A stretch of 64,000 bases of DNA from Circinella umbellata (Eukaryota; Mucoromycota; Mucoromycetes; Mucorales; Lichtheimiaceae). The stretch covers positions 868,001 through 932,000 of the forward strand of contig JAIWNF010000003.1 in the NCBI GenBank assembly GCA_025093555.1, in the 5' to 3' direction. Positions within the stretch are counted from its first letter, which is position 1; each line of letters starts with the position of its first letter. Of this stretch, positions 1 to 12,305 are shown piece by piece. The notes under the pieces are model-generated. The model made no database searches and was not told the DNA's origin. It saw only the letters and a list, made by a program, of their open reading frames with translations. A program made the translations under genes and the position numbers.

Positions 1-390
1 TAGTATTACAATGGATGAGGGAAGAAGTGCCATAGAAGAGAAAGAATATTATCTTTTTTATTTATACGTATTATACCTTTTCCTTACTATCTGTAGACTA
101 TTAACAAATTTCTTATTAGCATAAATAATATAATATCATACACAGTAACACATTTTATTATTTCTCATATTGCATACGTACATAATAAAATATACCACAA
201 TTTTAGTAGTTATAATAGAAATACAAAAGTAAAAATAAATGTGGTTTCCTATGCTTTAGTATAACTAACATGTTTCGACTTGTACAGGAAGAAGGGATAG
301 CCACTATATACGTATTAGTGTTCAATAGACAGTAGTTGTCCGCACACGCTTCCAAAATGAAATATGAGTTTCTATTTATACAGAAGAATA
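1..390. other. Intergenic, no gene seen
   Basis: AT-rich sequence with poly-A/T tracts. No open frame or recognisable motif; it is the 3' flank of the minus-strand small gene that ends at 391. Confidence 0.5.
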
Positions 391-708
391 TTATCTTCGA
401 AATAAAAGGTAATCGATTTTGCTGGCTTCATGAGATGAGGTATCAGCATTGACAGGGCGACCATTCAGGGAATGGAAAAAACCTGTGGCTCTTGTTTTTA
501 AGCTACTTGTAGTAGATGATTGACGTTCTTCTTGGCCATTCTTATAATGAATAATGGTACTGTCACCATTAATAGTAGAGCTGTCATCGTCGTTATAATA
601 TGAGGCTTCGATTTGTTTGGACCCATTATCACGGTGAACACCGAATCCAACTTGATTGCTAGCTTGTTTGTTTGTTTTAACAGCTTGATTTGATTCTTGA
701 TACGCCAT
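391..708 (-). CDS. Small hypothetical protein with FF...RPV(N/D)A...DYL tail
   Basis: Single-exon frame of 105 codons. I do not recognise a family. The protein is polar and rich in N, S, T and D, with no signal peptide or membrane segment. Its C-terminus carries FF, then RPVNA, then a K-I-D-Y-L segment ending in R. The 99-aa protein at 2867-3166 on the same strand ends in the same order: FF, RPVDA, A-D-Y-L, final R. The two are therefore probably paralogues with a conserved tail and a divergent body. A TATA-like run (TATATATA, near 768-776) lies about 60-65 bp upstream of the ATG, at a plausible promoter distance. Function is unknown; the shared tail is the main reason to believe it is a gene. 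Confidence 0.55.
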   Translation of the reverse strand: MAYQESNQAVKTNKQASNQVGFGVHRDNGSKQIEASYYNDDDSSTINGDSTIIHYKNGQEERQSSTTSSLKTRATGFFHSLNGRPVNADTSSHEASKIDYLLFRR

Positions 709-2866
709 GACTAATTTTTTGGTTCTTGAAAAAAATTGATTAGATCTTGATATTCAAAATTTTGATGGCTATATATACCTTTTATTTGGTTTTGCCATCT
801 ATGACCTGTCCACGGAATGATGGGGCAACAATCATAAACTTTAATTGCGTGTTATCCTCCATCATAATATTGATTATTTTGCCTTCTTGCCATGAAACAA
901 TTCTCCTTCTTTGATCTATGATCTATAAACCATTTATTACTAATCATTGTCACATGTCTGAAATCCAATCAAGAAAGAAAAAGGAAAGTACAAAAAAGGG
1001 GGCTATTCAAGGCAATTCTTGCTGCGCATCAAAGACGCGTATTGTCTGTGCTTGAATAAGATATAAATAGGAACACAGCCATGATGCAACAAGAATCTCT
1101 TTATTTACATCTCATGGTTCTAATCCGATTTTACTTTTTATTCTTGGTTCTATAAGATACTACAGTGCGGGGTATATGATACTGATAATTACTTAGAAGT
1201 ATTCTATAATGAAGTATTAGACAACAATGAATAAATAAAGGGTAGACAATATAATTTGAACACACCCATTGCTGAAATTACGTGATAAATTATTTATATC
1301 TTTTCAAGGTATGGTATACATATTTAATGTTTCTATTTATTTTTATTTATGTCAACTAACGAAAAACATATGCTTTGGTAACACATATCATTGGGGCGTA
1401 AATCCGTTGTCTCGGCGAACATGCTTTTGACAGGAACTTAATGTGTAACATCCATTATATAGCTCACTATCGTAATTGCCACGCATACTGGTGTCACTCG
1501 TTTAGCGTTTAAAACTATGTTTGTACAATGATCTAATAATGAACCATTATTTTATAAGAAAGAATGCCTACCGAACACTGTTAAGTAGTTTAGAATATCT
1601 GAAAGAGCTGGTAAATCAGGTTTGCGTCTCTGTTGTTTTAGAATCTGAGAGAAAAATACTCACATATACACGGAAATGATCCGTAAAAGCGCGACCCCAT
1701 ATTTTGATCACGAACACTGGAACATGGCGTAAGATTAGAATACAAAATAAAATTACTTCTTTGGGTTTATCTGGGTATTGTGAGGATTTTGATCCTTCTT
1801 GCATCAGAAAATTATATATTATCAACCATAATCAAAGGCGCTTCTAAAAACAAACAGTCCATGACGCGTAAGTAAACAATTTTGGAATAAGCCGCTTGTT
1901 TGTATATAAACATATATCTACTTACTCATTTTAATCTACATATACCGATTTTAGCTACAGCCTCTTGACCTGGAGTAGTAATAATCAAAGAAAGTGTTCG
2001 GCAGATCCAATTAGTAGGACAACTAGAAACTTCTCAGAATATATGCACACAACTACATGTATATTTGATACGTATACCACATAGAGTAGATCAAATTATA
2101 TATACACTTTAATATAGTGTAGTGCTAAAAAAAAGACAGCACAGAAAAACTCTTTTCTTCGCGTTAGATATATACTCTTACACTTTCAAACACGAAACAA
2201 GATGTAGAAAAGTTCACAACTATACTGGCATTAAAGTATTTTCAGAAAATGAAAATGAATCAAAATCACAGTTTATCGGTATGAATATCATTATTAACAA
2301 GAACCAACAGATTCATTATTATACCAAATAAGCTATCAAGATAAGCTATTATTTCTTTTTCTTTTTTTTTAATTTAAACTTACGTAGTAAATTTGCTTCC
2401 ATCATGCGGAAACAATAAAAGTAAAATAGTTGCAATATAATGTTTAATATAGTTGTTATCAAAAAACTTATGTATCAGCTTTTCAGTAACATAGAAATAT
2501 GATTCTGATTGATACTCGCGTGTTACTACTTTAAATTAATTTATTTAAGAAAATTACATACGTACGTACTTCCATACTGGTAGTTTCTGGTAGCTCACAA
2601 GTATTTATTACTTACAAGCATGTAATTGGCGTACGTAAAAAAAACTCTTTCTTTCTTTTTGGACAAATAATGTAAGTCTAATATTTAGAGAAGACAGAAC
2701 AATTTGAATTTTTATTAATATCATAATATTGTAGGAAAGATAATGATTGTTACACTTTTGAAAAATTTTAATAACATTAAATCTAATATAATATAATATC
2801 AAGTTTGCTTTTGTTACAATTAAGTTATTTCAATAATTGTACGTATGTATATGTATGTATATGTAT
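709..2866. other. Intergenic, no supported gene
   Basis: About 2.1 kb of AT-rich sequence between the two small paralogous genes. The short open frames here (for example 2122-2331, which starts at GTG, and 1616-1825) have no recognisable motif and biased AT-driven composition, so I do not call them. The part nearest 709-800 is the promoter of the 391-708 gene. Confidence 0.4.
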
Positions 2867-3166
2867 TTAACGAATTGAAAGATAGTCAGCTTTAACATTG
2901 TATGGAATAGCATCAACAGGACGAGGAGGAATCAAATCCCGGAAAAACTTCTTTGCATTGTTTATTAAACGGCTTGCGTACGATAACGTCACTTTCTGTT
3001 CTTCAGTAGTATCACTAACAATGCTAATGGATTTACTTGCACCAGGAGGAGTATAGAAAAAAGTGGTATGATTAGACGCCTTCAAATAAGAACCATCCTT
3101 GGATCGGTTTGTATCAATGACTTGCTGAAAGTTTTGTTGTGTATGAACAGGCATTGTCGTTTTCAA
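2867..3166 (-). CDS. Small hypothetical protein, paralogue of the 391-708 product
   Basis: Single-exon frame of 99 codons with ATG at 3166. The C-terminal third has FF at about residues 74-75, then R-P-V-D-A and A-D-Y-L-S-I-R at the end. This matches the order and spacing of the tail in the 105-aa neighbour, while the N-terminal two thirds are unrelated or highly diverged. The middle is rich in S, T and K. There is no signal peptide or membrane helix. A TATA-like element (TATATAA, about 3246-3252) lies roughly 80 bp upstream. Function is unknown. Same orientation and 2.2 kb spacing suggest an old local duplication. Confidence 0.55.
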   Translation of the reverse strand: MKTTMPVHTQQNFQQVIDTNRSKDGSYLKASNHTTFFYTPPGASKSISIVSDTTEEQKVTLSYASRLINNAKKFFRDLIPPRPVDAIPYNVKADYLSIR

Positions 3167-4530
3167 TGTAAAAAGAAAAAGTTTTCAAATTTTGACGTTT
3201 GGTGATTTTTTGATCCAAGATGTACTCGATAAAATTTGATAAAACTTATATATAACGTAATGGCTATATGACAAACACTATTTTAAATGTGACTCATCAT
3301 TAAGACGTAAAATTGGTTTCTTAATCCGCGGCTTTTAATTTTTACCACTCTGGATTCATGCGGAACATCATCCATGTACTGCGTAGGTTTGAGATCACTG
3401 AAAGTCTAGTTACACGAGATTTATTTTGATCTACTTAATCACCTGAAAACGACTGCGGCAGTCTACTGCTGAATAAGCATTCTCTCTATGCTAATGGAAT
3501 TACGTAGAACGATTAAAGCTACAGATGATTTACAGTAATTAAGGAATCGGCCTTAGATCCATACATTTTTGTTAATAATGGTCCAGAACCGATATTGATA
3601 CCATATGCTATAGCATACGCAATAAATCCAAAACCAGGTAATAAAAATTAAAATTGATTCAAGATTGGTCATATAGCGCATCATGGTATTAGTATGCCTT
3701 GACGAGTTGATGGAAGAACAGAAATTTAACTATAGTCAGCTAATAGTGATCAAGAGCTCTGTCAAATTAAGGATATTTTTCATTTATTGTATGCTACTAC
3801 TACTACTATTGAGTTTAGTTAGCTAGCTAGCTAGATACACAGATACATAGTAAGAGTTGCTTTTGAATTATTTAGTCATCAAATAACTAAATTGACGTTT
3901 TTCATGGATAGTATCATATTTTAAACTAATTTCAGCTTTACATTACCATTAAATATGAGAATCATATTGATAGTCCCAAAGTAGCAAAGAGGAGCTGAAA
4001 TGTTACAATTAGAAATAATTTATACCAGTCATACCAAAACCGAGGTTGCCTTTGATAAAATATGCTGATATAAACAATCAACCGCTTTTATAAACATATA
4101 TATTTGAATTGTACTTTGGCTGGAGATATTGATTTGAAAACGATGGAATTGAACAGCTTTACAAAAATCATGTTGTAGGTAAATGACTTGGTAAGTATTA
4201 CCAATATGCTGAATTTACTTCACCAATTTTACCTCCCGTGTACGATAATATCTTATAAATTGCTAAAGCTCGTATCAATCCATTTTGGTAAGAGTAGGCT
4301 TTCTAGTTGAAAGCGAAATATCCAATTTTCATACAAATAAACCATTACTACTAGCACATAAAGTGACCGATGAAATTCATCCCCTGTAACAATGTATACA
4401 CTTCCATAGCAGATGTATCATGTCAGTAAGCCTTTTACTATTATGAATATCAATATCAATATAATCAATGCACACTTGTATCCCAAATTAATATAGAAAA
4501 CAGGGGACTATTTTCTCATTGTTTCTTTTA
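3167..4530. other. Intergenic with possible decayed coding sequence
   Basis: 3167-3260 is the promoter of the preceding small gene. Between about 3540 and 4330 on the plus strand, short coding-like stretches appear (for example a peptide NNGPEPILIPYAIAYAINPK near 3572, and AEFTSPILPPVYDNIL followed by a stop and then IAKARINPFW near 4210). They are interrupted by stops in every frame. I read this as a degraded gene of unknown family. A short run of alternating AGCT motifs sits near 3820. Confidence 0.25.
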
Positions 4531-6510
4531 TTAACGTTCAGCAGTTTCACGCACTTCATAACTAATAGGTTTAACAATTATTCGCTCCAACGATTTATCT
4601 ACCTCTGTAACAGTCAAGTCAATAGTAACTGTGCATGGTATATTCCGATAAGTTTTTCCCCACGGTTTTATAATCTGAAAAATAAAAAAAAACAAATGTT
4701 AAGTTATCAGTAGTAAGTAATTGAAAAAAACATATGAGCAAAAAAAAAAAAGCTACTTTGTTACCCTCTTTTGACAATATTCTACTCCGCGCTCTTTCTG
4801 GAGATCCAAATACTGTTTTGATGTCATACCCAATTCCTTTTCGATATAACTGTTAGGAAGCATGACGTACAATCGATCATCTTTATCATCTGAATCAAGA
4901 TCCACGACTTCCGGCTCTATTAATCCAATAATATGATACGTGGATGGTTTTATACCCATTCGCACTACATTCTTGCATTTCCCGCGTATTGTCACTTGTT
5001 CTGGTAATGATATATTTGGTTGTTTATCAGATTCCATGTCTCTCAAGTATCTTGCAACTTGGGCAACAGTTGGTTCTAATATCTCTTCTTGTTGCTGTGG
5101 TGGCGGCGGTGATGACTCCAACATATGATCTGAACCAAGACTTAACTGAGATGCTTGTCTCGTAAGTGGCGATGTGCCCTCATAATCCATAAATCCAGTC
5201 ACACGATCATCTACTAATGTAGTACCTTCGTCAAGATCTACTGACATGGTGCCTGTGTCATCTTCTGTAAACCTTTGAGTCAATGGACCTTCATAACTCG
5301 TTTCTCGTACATGTTGATATTGCTGATCAGGTGATGAGGGTGAGGATAATAAAGACTGTTGTTGTTGACGATGTGGTTGTACATAATTCGAATGTAACTG
5401 TACTACAGCATCCACTGCTTGCATATCGAGATCGTCATCAAACATGTCATCATCTTCGTCGAAACCAATATTATCATTATTATAATTTGTTGTTACTTGT
5501 GGCTGTGATATGCGTGATCTTTCTGATAGCGATGGTGCTTGCAGTATTGATGGTACTGATCTGCTGTTAATAAACAAAACCATTTTAGAATATCGTAGAT
5601 TTATTCACTTTTATTTTTTTCTTTCTTTTCGATATATCTAAGCAGAACAACATATTTACCTGGATAAAGATGATTGTATTGGTCGATTTTCAGTTTCTGT
5701 TTCGGATACTGTTGGAGGGGATAGTCTAAATAATAGTTTATCAATGTAAGCAAAAAAAAAAATGCAGGATGAATTGTTCATATAGATATATTGCATGAAT
5801 CAAAAAGATTTTAATACCCAAGCTTAGCTTTAAATCTTCGTTCCAATTCTTCTAGCATATTACCCCCAAATAACGACTCCACTTGTCCTCCTAGAATCTT
5901 CACATTCGCTGGTTTCAAAAACAGCAGGCCACTCCGTACTTCACAAGGCTTTATGAACAACTGGATAAAAAAAATAAGAGAACGTGTAAAAAACAATTTC
6001 ATTTTTTTTTCGAATTCTTTCAGGTAGTTTTACCTTGCATCCAAACGGTGTTGTGAGCTTAAGTTGGGGAATTCTTTCGTATTCCAAAGCAACAATTTCT
6101 TTATAGCCATCCGTCAACGTCCACCTTAGTGTACCACGAGAAAACTGTATATCACTCTCTGTAGCGCGTCGCACATATACTTGTCGTACTGGTGCTACTG
6201 TGGCAAGATTATTCAATAAAGAATGTGTTGAGTTACTGATATCTTGGACATCAACAATTTGAAGTACAATGCCTTGTCCTGGAGGAAATGAGTCAAGCGG
6301 TGCGCTACCGTAATTACTCGGAATGGTTGGTATCGATGTATCTTTGAGATCCTTACTGAGAAAGTGCTGTAAAATAGAATTGTGCATTGTTTCTGTAGTG
6401 TCAGATCCTCGTGGTGGTCGATCACGTAACCATTGTTCAATGTAATCTTGTTTAGCTTGAATTCCGTTTTGTGTTTTAAGACGATGTTGCAGTGTAAAAG
6501 CGTGGCTCAT
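4531..6510 (-). CDS. RMI1: RecQ-mediated genome instability protein 1 (RMI1) homologue
   Basis: Five exons: 6510-6034, 5960-5818, 5725-5660, 5563-4765 and 4674-4531, giving 542 aa with all phases consistent. RMI1 is the OB-fold scaffold of the RecQ helicase-topoisomerase III complex that dissolves double Holliday junctions in the nucleus. The family signature spans the first intron: W-T-L-T-D-G-Y, then E-Y-E-R-I-P-Q-L-K-L-T-T-P-F-G-C-K, then K-P-C-E-V-R-S-G-L-L-F-L-K-P-N-V-K-I-L-G-G-V-E-L (residues about 125-190). After an acidic, Q- and S-rich linker (about 230-390) comes a second folded block (about 410-542). Its layout resembles the C-terminal OB fold that animal RMI1 uses to bind RMI2 and that budding yeast lacks. 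The last exon was found by reading through the donor at 4764: without splicing the frame stops three codons later. Confidence 0.85.
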
Positions 6511-8297
6511 TTTGCGACGCGTTTTGGCCTCGAGTAATAAATAGGAGCTGCTTTTTTTAACCGACGCGACGTGTTATTCTTGATCAACTGTATTAAAATT
6601 ATTTTTTTTGAGACAAGTAGCCGTTATTTCATATATAACAACTTTACGAAAACATCATAGCTCAAACTTAATGATATATTATTATCTATTCTACGATGAA
6701 TTTTCTTATAATATACAATAATCATGGATGACAGTAGCGCATGAGACCTCTAACAAAACAGCATATTTTTATATGTATACTGTTACTAGAGAGTTTTGGG
6801 ACAACTATTTTGTGAAAATATGAAGCTAACCCAAATATAGATGCAAATGTAAAATGATTGTACTGAGAAGCTTTTTAGTCACACAACAATGCTATGAATA
6901 CACTTTATAATTGAAACAGTGAAAATTTTTAGCGCTATTGTTTTTCCTTTTGCCCAAAACTCTCTAGTCTTACCTAAATTGTAAATTCCATCAACTACAT
7001 TCATAACCACTCAGAATGCAGCTTTCTTTTGCTGGACTTCAAATAGTTTTTTCGCTTTCAGCTATTAATCTAGCTCGGATGATAAATTGACTAAACATCT
7101 GGGGTGCAATCTTTTAGAAGAGATCAGAAAAGAAAGTCTTGGAAAGAATATGCACAACTCTGTCAATATTTTTTTATAAAAATCATTGCTCCAATTCGAT
7201 AATGTTTGGGTTTTAAGAAATAACCTGTAGTCTATCAATTAAGGATGGAGTTGTTACCCGCACACTCTCTCAGTTTTCGACGGAGCGGCGGCACATCATT
7301 TTACATTGTCCGAGAAAAAAGTTTTTTTTTTAGTTTCACTGAGTATGAAGCATAGAATAATCAAAAAAGTATAAATAAGCGCCAATTCCATGGCCTTCAT
7401 TTTTTTCTTTAGTGACCGTACTCTACAGGATCTGTATGCAGTACATTACCAGTCTACGTTTCTTAAACTAGACACACATCTCAGGCTAGACGATGACCAA
7501 TGACAGCCCTTCCTTAGAGTGAAGTGTATTGAATGCGGTTCCTTCGGGACACTTTCAGTAGTTGATGATCTCGCCCGTTTCTATTCCAGAGCGTGGCACG
7601 GAAGATGCTGTGGTCTGATGGCCTAGTTTTTTAATTCAAATAAGAAAATGACAAAATTTTACCTATTAAAACTAAAAAGAATTAGAAGTAGCTTGATAAG
7701 ATCGGAGCTGTTAACTTTTTTATTTTGGATTGTGAAGAAATTTTTAATCTAGCTGTGAAACCAACTTAAGGCCGACGCCAAGATTAACCATATATTCTTT
7801 TTTTGTTTTGGTGATGTTGTGGGTTATATCACCTTATCTGTGAATTTGGTTGATACTTTTCCTTCTTTCTTATGTGTGTTGCTAGATAATAAATAAGATA
7901 CGAATCAAATTACATGTAGCAGCATCATAAGATTTATCAAAAGATATATCGTGTGCATTACTTATCAAGTGATACGTCGTAGACACACACTTTTTCGCCT
8001 ATATAAAAGTACACTTATTTTTTCACCTTTGCCAAGAGACTCAAGAAGAGTACTACTACCTTATTCGAATGATAAACGTGAGATGGGTAGTTGAAATATT
8101 TATATGCGAAAATGCAACACAGACTGTGAAATACATGTACAGTTTTTTATCGTATATTTTTTCATAGGCCTAATTATTGCTATTTGTAAAGCGCCCCAAA
8201 GAAATGTAATATAAAGAAAGGGAAAGAAAGAGCTGTAATTATTATTAATATAGTATACAATAGTGAGAAGCATCCTAATTTTAAATAATATCACAAG
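6511..8297. other. Intergenic, contains a MITE (6786-6967)
   Basis: Convergence-free stretch between RMI1 and the 83-aa gene. It contains the inverted-repeat element listed separately and a slightly more GC-rich tract at about 7240-7640 with no open frame. Nothing else is supported. Confidence 0.4.
6786..6967. mobile_element. Non-autonomous TIR element (MITE), TA-flanked, Tc1/mariner-like
   Basis: A perfect 15-nt terminal inverted repeat, CTAGAGAGTTTTGGG at 6786-6800, faces its exact reverse complement at 6953-6967. A TA dinucleotide sits inside each end (6787-6788 and 6965-6966). This fits a TA target duplication flanking a 176-bp element that starts GAGAGTTTTGGG. The interior has no coding frame. 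Size and TA flank suggest a Tc1/mariner-type MITE; no second copy is in this window, so family assignment is an inference. Confidence 0.6.
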
Positions 8298-8724
8298 CTA
8301 TACACCTCCTCCACTTCGGCTATAAAAATAGAAGGAAAAAATGTTAATTTACAAGCTGTAATTTTTTTTTTTTTTGGCGCCAGTTGTTAAATAATACTCA
8401 CCTAACATCTTTTAAGCCAATACCACCATTACGCTCACTCCACTCTTTACGAACACGTTCCAATTTCTCTGCATCTTCTCGCGTTTCACCTGATGATACA
8501 AATGGAATAGGATGCTGTGTGGGTTGATACCGAAAATGACGAATACCATAGCCCGTCGCCGCTGCTATAACGGTAAGAGGAACAGCCCTATAATGTGTGA
8601 CAATAATTGAGTATATAGCACTATGTAACTATCTTCAAAATACTAAGTCCAAAAAGGCATATAACTATGAATTTTATTACCAGTACAAAGCACCTTTCTT
8701 TGAGGATACAAGTGAACGTGCCAT
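8298..8724 (-). CDS. Small single-TM protein (83 aa), possibly mitochondrial
   Basis: Three exons, 8724-8681, 8587-8402 and 8319-8298, all with GT...AG introns and matching phases; the last exon is 22 nt. The protein begins MARSLVSSKKGALYW and continues into a hydrophobic segment (about residues 14-28). It then has a charged helix rich in E, R and K (about 48-68) and ends NGGIGLKDVSRSGGGV. The basic, Ser-rich start followed by one membrane helix fits a small mitochondrial inner-membrane or intermembrane-space protein, but I cannot name a family. The gene is too fragmented to appear as one long open frame, so it is easily missed. Splice consistency over three exons is the best evidence that it is real. 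Confidence 0.65.
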
Positions 8725-10586
8725 AATTAAGTAATTATAAGAACAAAAAAAAAGAAAGGAAGGCTTATGCATAATTCACAAACTGAGATGGGATCTTGAT
8801 ATCCGCGCCTTTTTTTTCAACATATAAGAGTCACGGAACCAAATTTGGGGTTTTCTTCTTGGTTCAAAAGCTCTATTTCACTGCTTTTCCTTTCATTGTT
8901 ATTTTGGCGTACGTATATTAATAATAATATATATAAGCTTCATATATATAACATTCTGAGAGTAGTTAAAGCAGAAAAAACCTCTTGCTTTCATCAAATG
9001 TAATAGTAATTTTGGTGCAATGAATTCGGCGCTTATTTTTCATTCGTTATCATTTGGTTTCACTGTTATCGGTGCTTTATTGTTTGGCAACAACTCGCAT
9101 GAAAAAGAAGAGGCACGGCGGTTTTTTTTTCGTTTTCCTTCTGTATATGCGGACCTAGTAGGTTCCAAAATTTAAGTATTTGGTGAGCATCATCTTGGGA
9201 GTCTGGATATGGAGGTAGAATGTATCCAAATGCCGAAACGACTAGCAGTATTTTTTTTTAATATTGCCACTTTCTGTCAAACTATAATTGGAATTTTTCA
9301 AAAGGCTAAACAGATATATACTTATATATATATATATATATGTATATATAAATAAACCAAACTGAATACGTACTGTGAAAGCGTATCCCGACTTATAATA
9401 GACATTGTATAAAAACGGAGTATGTTTTAGCAAACACATTCATATAAACACAACTGATACTCAAAAAAATGTAAGAGTAAAGTTATACACATATGATATA
9501 TCTATTTTTGGTTTTAGTCACTTGTTTCAGTATATGGTATATTATAGTTGAAATTATGATATCTATTGAATGTATTATTCCGGATGGTCCACCGATAATG
9601 TTTGAATTAGGGAAAAGAAGCAAAAAATCGCAACACAAACAATCGGAAAACATGAGATGTTTTTATTATTCTTTGAAAAAATGCCGAAAGCATACTATGT
9701 ATTATATTATTGGATTCCGTTACATGTGATTCCTACAATAATTATCCAACACACATGGACAGTTTGATAACTTTACGTATATAGACTGTATCTTTACTAC
9801 ATAATGATATTGAGTACCAAACAAAAAAAGATTTCGTTTTGATGTAAAATTTTAGGCAGTTGGTTTCTGAAGCTCTTGATTAACTAATATCAAAAAGCAT
9901 TCTGTCAGTGATAAAGACTCTCGTCAAACTATTTATATATACAATAAGTTGTAACACAGCAATATAACCAAAGCTGATTTGGAATGTATATGTATGGATT
10001 AACCAGCATGGTATTTAATACCGTAGTTGATCTTATGACAAATGGTATAATACACGAGTCTACTAATCAGGCTGATATATATAGGAGTTCAATGATCGTT
10101 TGCTTCTATAATTCATATATCATATAAAATAAAGATGTTTATAGAAAAATGTAAAAGCAAAACTTTCAAAACGCTAGAACTAGAATGGAAAGTAATCAAT
10201 TAAAGGCCACAAGATTTAAATGTTGTTCAGTTACTTTCTCACGGATTCATGAAAATAACAAATACAACCATGCTTTTTTTTGGTGGCGTTGACCCATGTC
10301 ATGTAAAGAAATTATTCATATAACGCAAAAAGGAAAGTTAAATATTTATTTTTGAAAATAGAAGAAGAAAGAATAGCTATCATATTCCAATGACGTATTG
10401 AACCAAAACTTTATTAATGTTTTGTTGTTGTTGTTGTTATGCAAGGAGGGGGTTGTTGTTCTGGGTGGTATATATATATCTACAAATTGTTTCAAAAATA
10501 TTTTATAAATTTGGGTATGATGACGACATGCGCAATGACTTTTTCTTGTATTTTGTACATATGTAAAACACGGAGATAATAGATGA
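8725..10586. other. Intergenic, no supported gene
   Basis: AT-rich sequence. Contains a (TA)n tract near 9325-9350 and a (GTT)n run near 10425-10440. The open frames 9242-9439 and 9493-9729 are low-complexity or unconvincing, and I leave them out. Confidence 0.4.
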
Positions 10587-12305
10587 TCAGTCGAAAGCTT
10601 TTATAGCAGTAAAGACCATAACAACAGAGCCGAAACTAAGGAGCAGTATACTACTTATATCGAGCCATAATTTCCGTTGCGGTAGTACAAGGATTGCGGT
10701 GTCATCATCTTTCAAAAGTAACGTTTGTCCTTCTGTATGGGCTATTGTTTTGGTTCGGTACCACGGAAGCCAATTGGGATGAAACGCGCCAATATAAGCC
10801 AAAGCTGGCATTATATATGCAAGATAAGCAGATGCAAACCCTCCAACGATAGAATATACTTTTCCGAGCGATCGCACTGTAATACCAAAAAGTAAAAAGA
10901 CAACAAATAATACAATAGTAACGCCATAATGCTGGACTGTGGTTGGCTGCTTTTCAGCTCTCTCAAACCCAAGTGATTTCTGTACGGCGTCGCGTGCTGG
11001 ATAAAATGCCATACTAATAGAAAAAAATATACCAATTAAAAAAAATGAAGTATATGTCTTGGCTTAGTTACCATTTCTCTGCCCTCAACATTTTAAGGGG
11101 TACGTGTTGTGTGTCTTCTTGTGTATGTGAAAATGTGTCAAAAATAAAACGTTAACTATAGTAACTTACGGGACTGTCAGTACCATAGACAAACCAAGTG
11201 ACAATCGACCGACATTGATCACATTATCGTTTTCCGGGAAATTGGCGAAAATATTAGACTCTACATCTTTTCCAAAGCACAGATAACCAATAATGGCAAA
11301 AGTGATTGAGATAATCCAACTCATAAATGTTGAAAGCCCTGTTGTACATCCCCATGCCGTAGACGATTGATTTCGTTGTGACAAATAATTACTGAAAGCG
11401 ACTTGTGAGCACACCAATGCAAAGGACATGATACCAATAGCGGACACAGGGTCTGTGCCCCACATGGTCAATGGGGCATCATGCATGGTTGAATATGCAG
11501 GTGCACGAATCAACACACTAAGGATCATAACAGGAAGTAGTAAGACTGAAATGGTCGACCAAGAAGCTAAAGCACCTATGGATCGTGGTATATTTAGCGG
11601 GAAAATCTAAGATAAATGTCACTTGTTAATATAATTATTTTTTCTTTTTTGTTCTCTCCCACATCAACACATTATAAATAAGAATAACTTGAAAAAGAAA
11701 ACAGAGAATATTATATATACCACAAATATTGCCACTAACATAGTCACGAGCCTGCGATCCAGAAAATATCCATATTCATCAGGCAAATATAGCTTGAGCA
11801 AAATTGGGAGCGTATCAGCAATCACTGTCATAGTTGTATGAAAAAATTATTAGTTTCAGAACAACAACAGATTTATCTTGGGCTAATTACACTTTCCGAT
11901 TGGAAAAATTAACAAAATAAACTTACATATAAAGTAGCTGATACAACTACCAGCAGACTGAATAAATAACATTAAATTTAATGTATGAAATCCAAATCGA
12001 CCCATGACATGTTCGCCAAGTGCCGCAAATTTGTATACCCCAAGTCGTTGTCCGGCTAGAACCATCCCATAAACAGATGCAAAAGTTAATAGCCCCACAA
12101 TCACGGAAAGAATGATACCATTAATGAATCCTGCAAGGAGTAAAGCCAATGGAAGACCTATCACACCTGCCCCGACGGTAGCATTCACCATATTAAATGA
12201 AACCTCCACAATGTTTCGTGTGCCAAATCCAGGTTGGTCTGATTGGAGCAAATCAAAATTTTGTCGGGTTATGGACTCATAAGATTCAAATGGTCGTGAA
12301 GGCAT
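10587..12305 (-). CDS. AAAP-family amino acid transporter (SLC38/AVT-like)
   Basis: Four exons, 12305-11927, 11824-11721, 11606-11170 and 11013-10587, give 448 aa. It is a multi-pass permease of the amino acid/auxin permease family, probably moving neutral amino acids across the vacuolar or plasma membrane. The first helix carries the family hallmark V-S-F-N-M-V-N-A-T-V-G-A-G-V-I-G-L-P at about residues 35-52. About 11 hydrophobic segments follow, with a long middle block (exon 3) containing the conserved P-L-N-I-P-R-S and S-F-A-L-V-C regions. The length matches the SLC38A11/AVT5-7 type. Substrate cannot be read from sequence. The gene lies downstream of and parallel to the AreA homologue, a regulator of nitrogen use; that pairing is suggestive only. 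Confidence 0.85.

Noticed and set aside
2122..2331. 69-aa plus-strand frame
   Set aside because: Starts at GTG, no homology by eye, no promoter or splice context.
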